Source: Polaribacter sp. Hel1_33_78
GTDB lineage: Bacteria > Bacteroidota > Bacteroidia > Flavobacteriales > Flavobacteriaceae
Reading direction: 5' to 3'
Assembly (NCBI RefSeq): GCF_900106075.1
Contig: NZ_LT629794.1
Coordinates: forward strand, 186,001-250,000
DNA length: 64,000 bases
Within the stretch, counting starts at the first letter, position 1; the number at the start of each line of letters is the position of its first letter. This document shows positions 9,028 to 18,383 of this stretch, one piece after another. The notes beneath the pieces are model-generated. The model was not told where the DNA came from. It did not search any database and saw nothing but the letters and a program-made list of their open reading frames with translations. Position numbers and translations under genes: made by a program.

Positions 9028-10293
9028 TTGAATAAGAAAAAAGAAATTTGGATTGCAGGTTTTGCATTATTTTCGCTCTTTTTTGGCGCAGGAAATTTAA
9101 TTTTACCACCCACTTTAGGCGTAAAATCAGGCTTAGACTGGTGGATTGTTGTTATTGGTTTTGTACTAACCGCCGTAACAATTCCTATTTTGGCAATTTT
9201 TGCACACGCAAAACTGCAAGGGACTTTATACGATTTCGGGAAGAAAGTTTCTCCGTTTTTTAGCACTGTTTATTGTTTACTCATTTATACAATTGCAATT
9301 GCAATTCCTTCACCAAGAACAGCTTCTGTAACACATGAGATGGCAATTCACCCTTTTTTTGGAACAAGCTCTTTACTAACAAGTAGTATTTACTTTTTAT
9401 TGGTCTTTATTTTTGCGGTAAATCGTTCTAAAATCATCAGTTTAATTGGTAAGTTTTTAACCCCAATTATTGTTTTAATTCTATTGGTAATTATTGTAAT
9501 TGCCATTTTTACTTCTTCAGGAACCGTAAATTCATCAACATTTACAACCCCTTTTGTAGACGGAATTTTAGAAGGTTATCAAACTTTTGATGCCATTGGA
9601 GGTGTCGTTGTTGGTGCAGTAATTATAATCTCTTTAAACTTAAGAGGGCATACTTCTTTTGAAGCAAAAAAAGAGCTGATAACGAAAGCAGGATTTATTG
9701 CAGGAACAGGTTTGTTTTTAGTCTATGGAGGTTTAATTTTAAGCGGATCTTTATTCAGTGCAACATTTGCAGAAAACGCCACAAGAATTGAAGTTTTATC
9801 AGGACTAGGTACAAAAACGTTGGGTAATTTTGGAGCCGCTTTTTTAAGTATTTCTGTTGCTTTAGCATGTTTTACAACTGCAGTTGGTATTGTAACAGGA
9901 ACAGCAGATTATATCAAAGGAATTTTTAAAGGTTCTAAAACAGCCTACATTGCTACAGCTGCAATTGCTTCTGTAATCGGAATTATTGTAGGTAGTTATC
10001 AAGTAGATTTTATTATTACATTAGCGGTACCCGCATTAATGTTTTTATATCCAATTACAATTGTGTTGATTTTACTAAATATTGTCCCAAATAAATATGG
10101 TACAAAACTTGTTTTTAGAGGGGTGGTTTTGGTAACCTTTATCTTTAGTATTCCAGATTTTTTAGGATTCATCATACCCAGAGAAAACTTAACAGGAATT
10201 AAAAGTATAATTCCCCTAGCTGAATTTAGTTTGGGTTGGGTAATTCCTGCTTTTCTGGTTTTCGTTGGGTTGAATTTGATACAGAAAAAGTAA
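9028..10293 (+). CDS. brnQ: Branched-chain amino acid transport system II carrier protein
   Basis: A 421-residue inner-membrane carrier of the LIVCS family with about 12 hydrophobic segments. The N-terminal signature FALFSLFFGAGNLILPP (about residues 12-29) is diagnostic. BrnQ imports leucine, isoleucine and valine with sodium or protons. The start is a TTG at 9028, 2 bases after the preceding stop; no ATG occurs before the conserved N-terminus, so translation probably depends on coupling to the serine hydrolase gene. A perfect hairpin with T-tract follows at 10411-10440. Confidence 0.94.
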   Translation: MNKKKEIWIAGFALFSLFFGAGNLILPPTLGVKSGLDWWIVVIGFVLTAVTIPILAIFAHAKLQGTLYDFGKKVSPFFSTVYCLLIYTIAIAIPSPRTASVTHEMAIHPFFGTSSLLTSSIYFLLVFIFAVNRSKIISLIGKFLTPIIVLILLVIIVIAIFTSSGTVNSSTFTTPFVDGILEGYQTFDAIGGVVVGAVIIISLNLRGHTSFEAKKELITKAGFIAGTGLFLVYGGLILSGSLFSATFAENATRIEVLSGLGTKTLGNFGAAFLSISVALACFTTAVGIVTGTADYIKGIFKGSKTAYIATAAIASVIGIIVGSYQVDFIITLAVPALMFLYPITIVLILLNIVPNKYGTKLVFRGVVLVTFIFSIPDFLGFIIPRENLTGIKSIIPLAEFSLGWVIPAFLVFVGLNLIQKK

Positions 10294-10410
10294 CTTTTTA
10301 ATGCTCACAAAAATCTTTTTTTAGTTTATTGTTGTCTAAAATTTCTGAAATTTGTGTTTACAAAAAACAAAACAGCAAAAAAATATAGGAACTAAACTTG
10401 TGTTAAAATA

Positions 10411-10440
10411 AAAAAGACAAACAGAAATGTTTGTCTTTTT
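10411..10440. terminator. Bidirectional intrinsic terminator between brnQ and ppk2
   Basis: A perfect 13-base inverted repeat (arms 10411-10423 and 10428-10440, loop GAAA) has A-tract and T-tract ends, so it can serve both convergent genes. Confidence 0.9.
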
Positions 10441-10463
10441 CTTTATTTTATAAAAATGCGCTA

Positions 10464-11231
10464 TTAAAACTTCTCTGGCACAAAAGTTTGATAATCCATT
10501 GGAGGTCTTACGTATCCTTTACCATCTGGCAATGGAGGAAGTTCTATAGGTTTTACATCTAATTTTTCATAGGGAATTTTGCTTAAAACATGACTAATAC
10601 AATTTAGCCTAGCTTTCTTTTTATTGTCAGAATTTACCACAAACCAAGGAACTTGTTTTGTATCTGTATGTGCAAACATTTGATCTTTAGCTTTAGAATA
10701 TTCTAACCATTTAGCGCGCGATTCTAAATCCATAGGACTAAATTTCCAGCGTTTTAAAGGATTAGAAATTCGATTTTTAAAACGTCTTTCTTGTTCTTCA
10801 TCACTCACCGAAAACCAGTATTTTAAAACGATTATTCCAGACCTAACTAACATGCGTTCAAATTCGGGACAAGAACGTAAAAACTCATCATATTCATCAT
10901 TTGTACAAAACCCCATTACTTTTTCTACACCTGCTCTATTGTACCAACTTCTATCAAAAAGTGCAATTTCGCCAGCAGCGGGTAAATATTGCACATACCT
11001 TTGAAAATACCATTGTGTTTTCTCTCTCTCTGTAGGCACGCCCAAAGCAACCACTTTACAGATTCTAGGGTTTAAAGGCTCTGTAAAACGTTTAATTGTG
11101 CCACCTTTTCCAGAAGCATCTCTACCTTCGAAAATAACAACCACTTTTAAACCTTCTTTTTTTACCCATTCTTGCATGTGTACTAGTTCTATGTGTAATT
11201 TTTCAAGTTCTTTTTCGTAATTAAATTTCAT
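10464..11231 (-). CDS. ppk2: Polyphosphate kinase 2
   Basis: PPK2 transfers phosphate between polyphosphate and nucleoside phosphates in the cytoplasm. This 255-residue single-domain protein has the Walker A motif GRDASGKGG (36-44), the lid region with KTQWYFQRYVQYLP, and the Walker B segment IALFDRSWYNRAGVEKVMGFC. SPMDLESRAKWLEYSKAKDQM also matches the family. Its length and single domain fit the class that makes NTP from NDP, but class and nucleotide preference are inferred. The gene is monocistronic and convergent with brnQ. Confidence 0.94.
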   Translation of the reverse strand: MKFNYEKELEKLHIELVHMQEWVKKEGLKVVVIFEGRDASGKGGTIKRFTEPLNPRICKVVALGVPTEREKTQWYFQRYVQYLPAAGEIALFDRSWYNRAGVEKVMGFCTNDEYDEFLRSCPEFERMLVRSGIIVLKYWFSVSDEEQERRFKNRISNPLKRWKFSPMDLESRAKWLEYSKAKDQMFAHTDTKQVPWFVVNSDNKKKARLNCISHVLSKIPYEKLDVKPIELPPLPDGKGYVRPPMDYQTFVPEKF

Positions 11232-11366
11232 TTTTTTACTTTTTTCAGAATTAGATTTTATTCTGTAGGTAATTTACGAAAAATTGAAAAAAAGGAGAAT
11301 AGGTTTCTTATTTTAAATTAATTAACCTTCAAATTGGTGTTTAAGTCTTTATAAAATTAAAAGCCT

Positions 11367-11374
11367 TATTTTTG
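11367..11374 (+). promoter_or_regulatory. -7 box for an alpha/beta hydrolase gene
   Basis: TATTTTTG fits TAnnTTTG and lies 33 bases before the TTG start at 11408. A -33 element at the usual spacing is not clear. Confidence 0.45.
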
Positions 11375-11407
11375 TAAAGATTAATTACAAAATTAGACAA
11401 AAGGCAC

Positions 11408-12190
11408 TTGTTAAATTACTATTCTTATTCTCATAAAACATCCACAAAGTGGGTAACTTTTGTTCACGGAGCAGGAGGCAGTAGTTCTATTTGGTACAAA
11501 CAGGTGCGCGATTTTAAAAAACATTTTAATGTTTTAATCTTAGATTTACGAGGTCACGGAAATAGCAAGCCAAAGCTAAAAGATACCTTTAAAACAAAGT
11601 ATACTTTTGATTCTATTACTTCAGATATTGTTGAGGTTATTGACCATATTAAAATAGAAAAATCTCATTTTATTGGAATCTCTTTGGGCACAATTTTGAT
11701 TCGGAATTTAGCTGAGAAAAGACCTGATTTGGTGCAAAGTATGATTATGGGTGGTGCCATTATAAAGATGAATTTTCGCTCTCAAGTTTTAATGAAAGTG
11801 GGTAATATTTTTAAATCGGTGGTTCCTTATATGCTTTTATATAAACTCTTTGCATTTATTATTATGCCTAAGAGAAATCATAAAAAGTCGAGATTATTGT
11901 TTGTAAATGAAGCGAAGAAATTATATCAAAAAGAATTTTTACGATGGTTTAAATTGACTTCAGAAATTAATCCGTTGCTGCGATTTTTTAGAACAAAAGA
12001 TATTAAGATTCCCACATTATATGTTATGGGGGCAGAGGATCATTTGTTTTTACCCTCAATAAAAAATATTGTTTCTAAACATGTTACCTCATCCCTTTTT
12101 GTAATTGATAATTGTGGTCATGTTGTAAACGTAGAGCAACCAGAAACTTTTAATACCAAAACGATTGGTTTTATAAATTCGTTAGCATAA
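11408..12190 (+). CDS. Alpha/beta-fold hydrolase
   Basis: A 260-residue cytoplasmic alpha/beta hydrolase. The motif FVHGAGGSSSIW (18-29) forms the oxyanion hole, GISLGT holds nucleophile Ser92, VMGAEDHLF has the acidic residue, and NCGHVVNVEQP carries the catalytic His. The start is a TTG at 11408: no ATG lies between the upstream promoter box and the conserved first strand. Residues 125-170 form a hydrophobic and basic cap region. The substrate is unknown. The gene is monocistronic and closed by a perfect hairpin shared with convergent pepP. Confidence 0.87.
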   Translation: MLNYYSYSHKTSTKWVTFVHGAGGSSSIWYKQVRDFKKHFNVLILDLRGHGNSKPKLKDTFKTKYTFDSITSDIVEVIDHIKIEKSHFIGISLGTILIRNLAEKRPDLVQSMIMGGAIIKMNFRSQVLMKVGNIFKSVVPYMLLYKLFAFIIMPKRNHKKSRLLFVNEAKKLYQKEFLRWFKLTSEINPLLRFFRTKDIKIPTLYVMGAEDHLFLPSIKNIVSKHVTSSLFVIDNCGHVVNVEQPETFNTKTIGFINSLA

Positions 12191-12218
12191 AAAAAACGAG
12201 TTGTATAACTCGTTTTTT
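12191..12218. terminator. Bidirectional intrinsic terminator
   Basis: A perfect 12-base inverted repeat (12191-12202 and 12207-12218, loop GTAT) with flanking A6 and T6 lies between the convergent alpha/beta hydrolase and pepP genes. Confidence 0.9.
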
Positions 12219-12237
12219 AAGTATGTATATTTCAAGT

Positions 12238-13530
12238 TTAACCTTGCATAATGTCTTCAATTTCAGCTGCTTCAATAGGAATATTACCCATTAAATTAAA
12301 AGGTTCCCCTTTTTCTTGAATTACAACATCATCTTCTAAACGAATTCCAAAACCTTCTTTAGGTATATAAATTCCAGGCTCTACAGTAAACACATTATTT
12401 GCTTGCATTGGTTCGTGTAATAAGCCATAATCATGGGTGTCTAAACCAATGTGGTGGGAAGTTCCGTGCATGAAATATTTTTTATAAGCAGGCCAATCTT
12501 TATCTTCATTTTGAACATCAGCTTTGTCTATTAAACCTAATTTAAGTAATTCTGAGGTCATTATTTTGCCAACTTCTACATGATATTCTTTCCATAAAGT
12601 TCCTGGAAGTAGCATTTTTGTAGCTTCTTTTTTTACGTGATTTACAGCATTGTAAACTGCTTTTTGTCTGTCAGAAAATTTACCAGAAACAGGCACTGTT
12701 CTCGTTAAATCACTTTTGTAAGTCGCATATTCTGCGGCAACATCCAATAAGATTAAATCATCAGCCTTACATTGTTGATTATTTTCTATATAGTGTAATA
12801 CATTTGCGTTATTCCCTGAAGCAATAATTGGCGTGTAAGCAAATCCTTTTGAACGGTTTCTAACAAATTCATGCAATAATTCTGCTTCAATTTCATATTC
12901 CCAAACAGCTGGTTTTATAAATTTTAAAATTCTACGAAACCCTTTCTCTGTTATATTACAAGCCTGTTGCATTAAGTCTAATTCAATTGGATCTTTTACA
13001 GCGCGCAGACGTTGCAAAATAGGATTACTTTTTGCTACAGAATGTGCAGGATATTTTGCTAGCAACCATTTTGTAAAACGATCTTCACGCGTTTCTGTTT
13101 CTACATTGGCTCTATAGTGTTCATTGGTATTGATGTAAAAAGTATCACAGTAACAAGACATTTCGAAAAACACTTTCTCTAAATCTTGCAACCAGTAAAC
13201 TGTTTTAATACCGGATGTTTCAAAAGCCGCTTCTTTTGTTAATTTTTCACCCTCCCAAACAGCAATGTGATCATTGGTTTCTCTTACAAATAAAATTTCT
13301 CGCAGGTTTTCATTAGGACAATCAGGAAACAATACCAGAACACTTTCTTCTTGATTTACGCCGCTTAAATATAAAATATCTGTGTGCTGTTCAAAAGGAA
13401 TAGTACTATCTGCACTTATTGGATAAATATCATTAGAATTAAAAATCGCTAAACTATTTGGCTTCATTGCTGAAGCAAAGTTTTTGCGATTTTTTATAAA
13501 TAATTGTGAGTTAATTTTATCGTATTTCAT
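12238..13530 (-). CDS. pepP: Xaa-Pro aminopeptidase (M24B)
   Basis: This metallopeptidase removes N-terminal residues before proline. The 430-residue protein has the AMP_N domain (about 5-140), including LAIFNSNDIYP and ILYLSGVNQEESVL. The pita-bread catalytic domain has the metal ligands in order: Asp in LLDVAAEY, Asp in YKSDLTRTVP, His in HGTSHHIGLDTHD, Glu in FTVEPGIYIP and Glu in GIRLEDDVVI. It is cytoplasmic, with no signal peptide. It lies 102 bases downstream of rhlE on the same strand but has its own -7 box, so it is probably transcribed separately. Confidence 0.94.
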   Translation of the reverse strand: MKYDKINSQLFIKNRKNFASAMKPNSLAIFNSNDIYPISADSTIPFEQHTDILYLSGVNQEESVLVLFPDCPNENLREILFVRETNDHIAVWEGEKLTKEAAFETSGIKTVYWLQDLEKVFFEMSCYCDTFYINTNEHYRANVETETREDRFTKWLLAKYPAHSVAKSNPILQRLRAVKDPIELDLMQQACNITEKGFRRILKFIKPAVWEYEIEAELLHEFVRNRSKGFAYTPIIASGNNANVLHYIENNQQCKADDLILLDVAAEYATYKSDLTRTVPVSGKFSDRQKAVYNAVNHVKKEATKMLLPGTLWKEYHVEVGKIMTSELLKLGLIDKADVQNEDKDWPAYKKYFMHGTSHHIGLDTHDYGLLHEPMQANNVFTVEPGIYIPKEGFGIRLEDDVVIQEKGEPFNLMGNIPIEAAEIEDIMQG

Positions 13531-13553
13531 ACAGCTGTATTTATGTTGAAATA

Positions 13554-13561
13554 CAAAGGTA
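13554..13561 (-). promoter_or_regulatory. pepP -7 box
   Basis: The minus strand reads TACCTTTG, an exact TAnnTTTG, 23 bases before the pepP ATG at 13530. Confidence 0.45.
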
Positions 13562-13632
13562 ATAATATTTCTATTGCTATTAACTTTGAAATTACGCTGG
13601 CCTAAACTGTTTTTTAACCTTGCAGTATTTTT

Positions 13633-14952
13633 TTAGTAACGTTTCTTTTTAGGTGCTCCAGTTCTTCCTCTTCCCGAAGTAGTATCCGCCGATTTGTTCT
13701 CTCTAAAATATGCTTTACTTTTTGTTTTATTTGCTTTCGGTGAATTTGAATTTCTTGATTTATTTTTCTTCCCAAAAGAACCTTTGCTCTGTGAAGCTGC
13801 TCTTTTAGGAGGAGCTGTATCTGTTGGTTCAAAACCTTCTACAATCGTAGATTTTAATTTCTCTTTTAGTAATTTTTCTATTTCACTTTGGTATTCACTT
13901 TCTTCACTACACACCAAAGAAATTGCTTCTCCTGCCGCTCCTGCTCTTCCTGTTCTACCAATTCTATGAACGTAATCTTCTGGTACATTTGGTAGCTCAA
14001 AATTAATAACGTGAGGTAATAAAGGAATATCTAAACCACGTGCTGCAATATCTGTGGCAACTAAAATTTTGATTGTATTATCCTTAAAATTCTTTAAGGC
14101 TTTTGTTCTAGCACCTTGACTTTTATTCCCGTGAATTGCGGCAGCAGAAATTCCAGCTTTTACTAGTTTTTCAGTTAATTTATTAGCACCATGTTTTGTT
14201 CTTGTAAAGATTAAAACTTGGTTCCAATTTCCGTCTTTTATTAACTTAATAGTAAACGCTGTTTTTTTGCTTTTATCAACCTTATAAACCTTGTGTGTTA
14301 CTTTTTTTGCTGTTGAATTTTGTGGAGCCGTTTCTACAGAAACAGGATTTCTTAAAATTCCTGAAGCTAACTTTTTGATATCATTAGAAAAAGTGGCAGA
14401 GAATAGTAAGTTCTGGCGCTTTGTAGGCATAAAGCTAATGATTTTGTTAATATCTCTAACAAAACCCATATCTAACATTCTATCTGCCTCGTCGAGAATT
14501 AAAACCTCAACACGCTTAAATGAAACTGCTTTTTGATCGTGTAAGTCCAATAATCTACCCGGAGTTGCTACCAAGATATCTACACCACTTCTTAAGGTTG
14601 CAATTTGAGGTTTTGCTTTTACACCACCAAAAACAACAGCAGATCTTATGTCAACATATTTACTGTATTCTCTAATATTATCATGTACTTGTGCGGCCAA
14701 TTCTCTTGTTGGGGTTAAAACGAGTGCACGTAAAGGTCTATATTTTGGGTGCTTTGTTGCTACTAAATGCTGCAAAACAGGTAAAGTAAAACCTGCAGTT
14801 TTTCCTGTTCCTGTTTGTGCAGAAGCTAATATATCTTTTCCTTCTAAAATATGAGGAATTGCTTTTTGTTGAATTGGAGAAGGAACTGTGTATCCTTTTT
14901 CGTGAACTGCTTTCACTAAAGCATCCGATAAACCTAGGTCTTTAAATGACAT
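13633..14952 (-). CDS. rhlE: DEAD-box ATP-dependent RNA helicase, RhlE type
   Basis: A 439-residue RNA helicase for cytoplasmic RNA remodelling. Motifs in order: Q-motif region [14 protein letters not shown] (about 20-33), Walker [10 protein letters not shown] (about 44-52), [20 protein letters not shown] in [13 protein letters not shown] (about 150-162), SAT in LLFSATF, then domain 2 with [25 protein letters not shown] and [10 protein letters not shown]. The C-terminal tail from about residue 385 is basic and Ser/Asn/Lys-rich, as usual for RhlE in cold-adapted marine Flavobacteria. A -7 box lies about 40 bases upstream of the start. Confidence 0.95.
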   Translation of the reverse strand: MSFKDLGLSDALVKAVHEKGYTVPSPIQQKAIPHILEGKDILASAQTGTGKTAGFTLPVLQHLVATKHPKYRPLRALVLTPTRELAAQVHDNIREYSKYVDIRSAVVFGGVKAKPQIATLRSGVDILVATPGRLLDLHDQKAVSFKRVEVLILDEADRMLDMGFVRDINKIISFMPTKRQNLLFSATFSNDIKKLASGILRNPVSVETAPQNSTAKKVTHKVYKVDKSKKTAFTIKLIKDGNWNQVLIFTRTKHGANKLTEKLVKAGISAAAIHGNKSQGARTKALKNFKDNTIKILVATDIAARGLDIPLLPHVINFELPNVPEDYVHRIGRTGRAGAAGEAISLVCSEESEYQSEIEKLLKEKLKSTIVEGFEPTDTAPPKRAASQSKGSFGKKNKSRNSNSPKANKTKSKAYFRENKSADTTSGRGRTGAPKKKRY

Positions 14953-14993
14953 TTATAATATTTAAGAAATTCTTTCTGTTCTGTATAGAAATG

Positions 14994-15001
14994 CAAATGT
15001 A
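14994..15001 (-). promoter_or_regulatory. rhlE -7 box
   Basis: The minus strand reads TACATTTG, an exact TAnnTTTG, 41 bases before the rhlE ATG. Confidence 0.4.
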
Positions 15002-15070
15002 CATTGATTAATTGTTAAGAGTCTGTAATATGCACTTTATATTATTTCATGAAATTTACCATCAAAAAAT

Positions 15071-15098
15071 AAGATGCCCTTCAGCATCTTTTAATTTT
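15071..15098 (-). terminator. Intrinsic terminator of the GlsB-like gene
   Basis: A 7-base stem (15071-15077 and 15084-15090, six-base loop) is flanked by A/T tracts on both sides. It follows the stop at 15115 of the minus-strand gene and separates it from rhlE. Confidence 0.6.
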
Positions 15099-15114
15099 TT
15101 TTAGTTCGCTTAAA

Positions 15115-15390
15115 TTAACGATTTCTTCTTCCTCTATTTCTTCCTCCCCTAATAAGCCCAAGAATAAATAAAATAATAATAGCGCCAACAGCACCAATAA
15201 TAATCTGATTTAGAATAGTATGGCCAACATTAATGGTCAATCCTAATTGAGCAAAAGCCCAACCTCCAATATAACTACCAGCAATACCTATGATAATATT
15301 TATGACTAAACCATAGCCATTGTTTTTCATAAGAGCATCAGCGATATATCCACAAATAGCACCAATAATTATTGTATATACGATTCCCAT
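15115..15390 (-). CDS. GlsB/YeaQ/YmgE-type stress-response membrane protein
   Basis: A 91-residue inner-membrane protein with three hydrophobic segments. Gly-rich stretches such as IIGAICGYIADALM, IIIGIAGSYIGGWAFAQLG and IIIGAVGAIIILFILGLI match the transglycosylase-associated (PF04226-like) family. The C-terminus is strongly basic (RGGRNRGRRNR). Members are induced by envelope or general stress; the biochemical role is unknown. It is monocistronic, between its own terminator and the divergent BNR gene. Confidence 0.88.
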   Translation of the reverse strand: MGIVYTIIIGAICGYIADALMKNNGYGLVINIIIGIAGSYIGGWAFAQLGLTINVGHTILNQIIIGAVGAIIILFILGLIRGGRNRGRRNR

Positions 15391-15522
15391 TTCCCCAAAA
15401 AATTTAATTGATTAATTATTGCTAATTTAGTGAAAAAAAATAAAATATTTTTTTTATCACTTAGGCCCATTAGAGAAGTATTCTAATCCTTTTGATAAAC
15501 TTATTAATTCAATAAACAAAAC

Positions 15523-18354
15523 ATGAAAAAAATTATACAGTATTTACTTTTTTTATTCAGCGGTATTTTAATTGCGCAACAAACAGCTAAAAGTGCTGTT
15601 TTAATTGAAAAGGCTCTTAAAGAGAAAGAAATTTTAGAAAAAACGTCTCTAGTAAAAAACGTCAACTTTACAAATATAGGTCCAACTATAATGAGTGGAC
15701 GTGTTGCAGATATTGATGTAAACCCAAATAATACCATGGAATTTTATGTGGGTTATGCCTCTGGAGGCTTGTGGTATACAAAGAATAATGGAACAACTTT
15801 TACACCAGTTTTAGATAGTTCGGCAACACAAAACGTAGGAGATATCGCTATAGATTGGAGCTCCGGAACAATTTGGGTTGGTACTGGTGAAAAAAATTCT
15901 TCTCGCTCGTCTTATGCAGGAATAGGTGTTTTAAAATCTATAGATAAAGGTAAAACTTGGAACAATGTAGGTTTGTTAGATTCTCACCACATTAGTAGAA
16001 TTCTTATTAATCCAAAGAATACAGATGAAGTAGTAATTGGAGTTATTGGTCATTTATATTCTTCGAATAAAGAAAGAGGAATTTTCAAAACTACGGATGG
16101 AGGAGAAACATGGACTAAAACTTTGTTTATTGATGAAAATACAGGTATAATTGACGTACAGCCCGCCCCAAATAACTTTGAGACTCTTTATGCTGCTTCT
16201 TGGGAAAGAAATCGTAAAGCATGGAATTTTCATGGAAATGGAAGCAAATCGGCCATTTATAAAAGTACAGATGCTGGAGATTCTTGGGTAAAAGTTTCAG
16301 ATAAAAGTGGTTTTCCAATGGGAGATGGAGTTGGTAGAATTGGGTTGGCTGTTTTTAATGAAAATATTGTTTATGCTTTGCATGATAGCCAGTTTAGAAG
16401 AAAGGGAAATACAAACAAAAAACCTTCAAGTACTTTAACGAAAGAAGATTTTAAAACAATGTCTGCTGGAACATTCTTAAATCTTACAGATAAAAAGTTA
16501 AACTCATATTTAAAAAACAACGGATTTCAGGAAAAATACAGAGCAGAGAATGTAAAACAAATGGTGAGAGTTGGTTCTGTAAAGCCAATAGATTTAGCCA
16601 AATATTTAGAAGACGCAAATTCTTTGTTATTTGACACCCCTGTTGTTGGAGCAGAAGTTTTTAAAACTATAGATGGAGGAGCGTCTTGGAAAAAAACGCA
16701 TGAAGATTATTTAGATGGGTTGTATTATTCTTATGGATATTATTTTGGTGAAATTAGAGTAGATTATCAAGATGAAAATGGAATTTATGTAATGGGAGTT
16801 CCAATTTTAAAATCGAAAAATGGAGGAAAAACATTTAAATCAATTAGTAGAGAAAATGTACATTCAGATCATCAAGCTTTATGGGTAAACCCAAAGAAAT
16901 CTGGACATATTTTAAATGGAAATGATGGAGGTTTAAACATGTCTTATGATGATGGGGACAGTTGGATAAAATTAAATAGTCCTGCTGTTGGACAATTTTA
17001 TTCTGTGTATGCAGATAATCAGAAAAATTACAAGGTATATGGAGGATTGCAAGACAACGGTGTTTGGACAGCATCACATGATGCTAAAATCAACAAACGT
17101 TGGCATCAAACAGGGCAAAATCCCTATGAATCTATTATGGGAGGTGATGGAATGCAAGTGCAAGTAGATGATAGAAATCCAAATATTGTGTATACAGGAT
17201 ATCAATTTGGAAATTATTTTCGAATTGATAGAGCATCAGGAAAAAGAACATATATTCAGCCCAAACATTCTTTAGGAGAAGCCCCGTATAGATTTAATTG
17301 GCAAACACCCATTCATTTATCAAAACACAATCAAGATATTTTATATTTAGGAGGTAATAAATTACACAGAAGTTTAAATCAAGGACATACTTGGGAAACT
17401 ATTTCGGGAGATTTATCATCTGGCGGGAAAAAAGGGAATGTAGCTTATGGAACCTTAACTACTATTTCTGAAAGTCCGTTTCAATTTGGATTATTATATG
17501 CAGGCTCAGATGATGGATTAGTGCATATTTCTAAAAACGGTGGAGGTTCTTGGTCAAAGATTTCAAATTCATTTCCAAAAGATTTATGGGTTTCTAGAAT
17601 TGTAGCCTCATCACATAAAAAAGAACGCGTTTATATAAGTTTAAACGGTTACAGATTTGATGATTTTACACCATATATTTTTATGTCTGATGATTTTGGA
17701 CAAACTTGGAAAAATATTGGAAACGCAATTCCAATAGCTTCAGTAAATGTAATTAAGGAAGACCCTGTAAACAAAAACATGTTGTATGTTGGCACAGATA
17801 ATGGGCTGTATGTTTCTTTTAATAAAGGGAACTCTTGGGAAGTTTTTTCAAGGAATTTACCGAATGTGGCTGTGCATGATTTAGTGATTCAGCCTACAGC
17901 AAAACATTTAATTATTGGCACTCATGGACGAAGTTTATACAAAGCAAACATTGCTCCTTTACAATTGCTTACGGATGATTTAGCCGAAAAATCAGCACAT
18001 TTTTTTGCAATTAATTCGATAAGAAAAAGCAACAATTGGGGAAGCTCTAGAGGTAACTGGTCTCCTCCGAATATTCCCGAAATAAATATTTCTTTCTACT
18101 CAAATGAAACGAAAAAAGTTATTGTTGATGTTTTTTCTAACGATATAAAAGTAAATTCAATCTCTGTGGACGCAGATAAAGGTTTTAATGAAGTTTTATA
18201 TGATGTTTCTTTCTCTAAAAAAGGTAGAAAAGCTTTTGTTAGTAAATACAAAGAGAGTGCTTTAAAAAATGCTAAAAACGGAAAGTATTATTTGCCAAAA
18301 GGAGTATATACTGTAAAACTGGAATCAGCTACAGGAAGGTTTGAGATATATTAG
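15523..18354 (+). CDS. Secreted BNR/VPS10-like beta-propeller protein
   Basis: A 943-residue exported protein with a signal peptide ending near LIAQQ (residue 19). The body carries sortilin/BNR-type Asp-box repeats, S-x-D-x-G-x-T/S-W, such as SIDKGKTWNN, TTDGGETWTK, STDAGDSWVK, TIDGGASWKK and MSDDFGQTWKN, along two ten-bladed propeller-like regions. GRVADIDVNPNN and IIGTHGRSLYKA are characteristic of the large Bacteroidetes 'glycosyl hydrolase/VPS10' annotation group, but no glycosidase active site is evident. About 300 residues between propellers differ from plain BNR. Function is unknown; an extracellular or periplasmic binding role is inferred. Confidence 0.82.
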   Translation: MKKIIQYLLFLFSGILIAQQTAKSAVLIEKALKEKEILEKTSLVKNVNFTNIGPTIMSGRVADIDVNPNNTMEFYVGYASGGLWYTKNNGTTFTPVLDSSATQNVGDIAIDWSSGTIWVGTGEKNSSRSSYAGIGVLKSIDKGKTWNNVGLLDSHHISRILINPKNTDEVVIGVIGHLYSSNKERGIFKTTDGGETWTKTLFIDENTGIIDVQPAPNNFETLYAASWERNRKAWNFHGNGSKSAIYKSTDAGDSWVKVSDKSGFPMGDGVGRIGLAVFNENIVYALHDSQFRRKGNTNKKPSSTLTKEDFKTMSAGTFLNLTDKKLNSYLKNNGFQEKYRAENVKQMVRVGSVKPIDLAKYLEDANSLLFDTPVVGAEVFKTIDGGASWKKTHEDYLDGLYYSYGYYFGEIRVDYQDENGIYVMGVPILKSKNGGKTFKSISRENVHSDHQALWVNPKKSGHILNGNDGGLNMSYDDGDSWIKLNSPAVGQFYSVYADNQKNYKVYGGLQDNGVWTASHDAKINKRWHQTGQNPYESIMGGDGMQVQVDDRNPNIVYTGYQFGNYFRIDRASGKRTYIQPKHSLGEAPYRFNWQTPIHLSKHNQDILYLGGNKLHRSLNQGHTWETISGDLSSGGKKGNVAYGTLTTISESPFQFGLLYAGSDDGLVHISKNGGGSWSKISNSFPKDLWVSRIVASSHKKERVYISLNGYRFDDFTPYIFMSDDFGQTWKNIGNAIPIASVNVIKEDPVNKNMLYVGTDNGLYVSFNKGNSWEVFSRNLPNVAVHDLVIQPTAKHLIIGTHGRSLYKANIAPLQLLTDDLAEKSAHFFAINSIRKSNNWGSSRGNWSPPNIPEINISFYSNETKKVIVDVFSNDIKVNSISVDADKGFNEVLYDVSFSKKGRKAFVSKYKESALKNAKNGKYYLPKGVYTVKLESATGRFEIY

Positions 18355-18383
18355 ATTTTTAATCGCTCTATACTTCTAAAGTA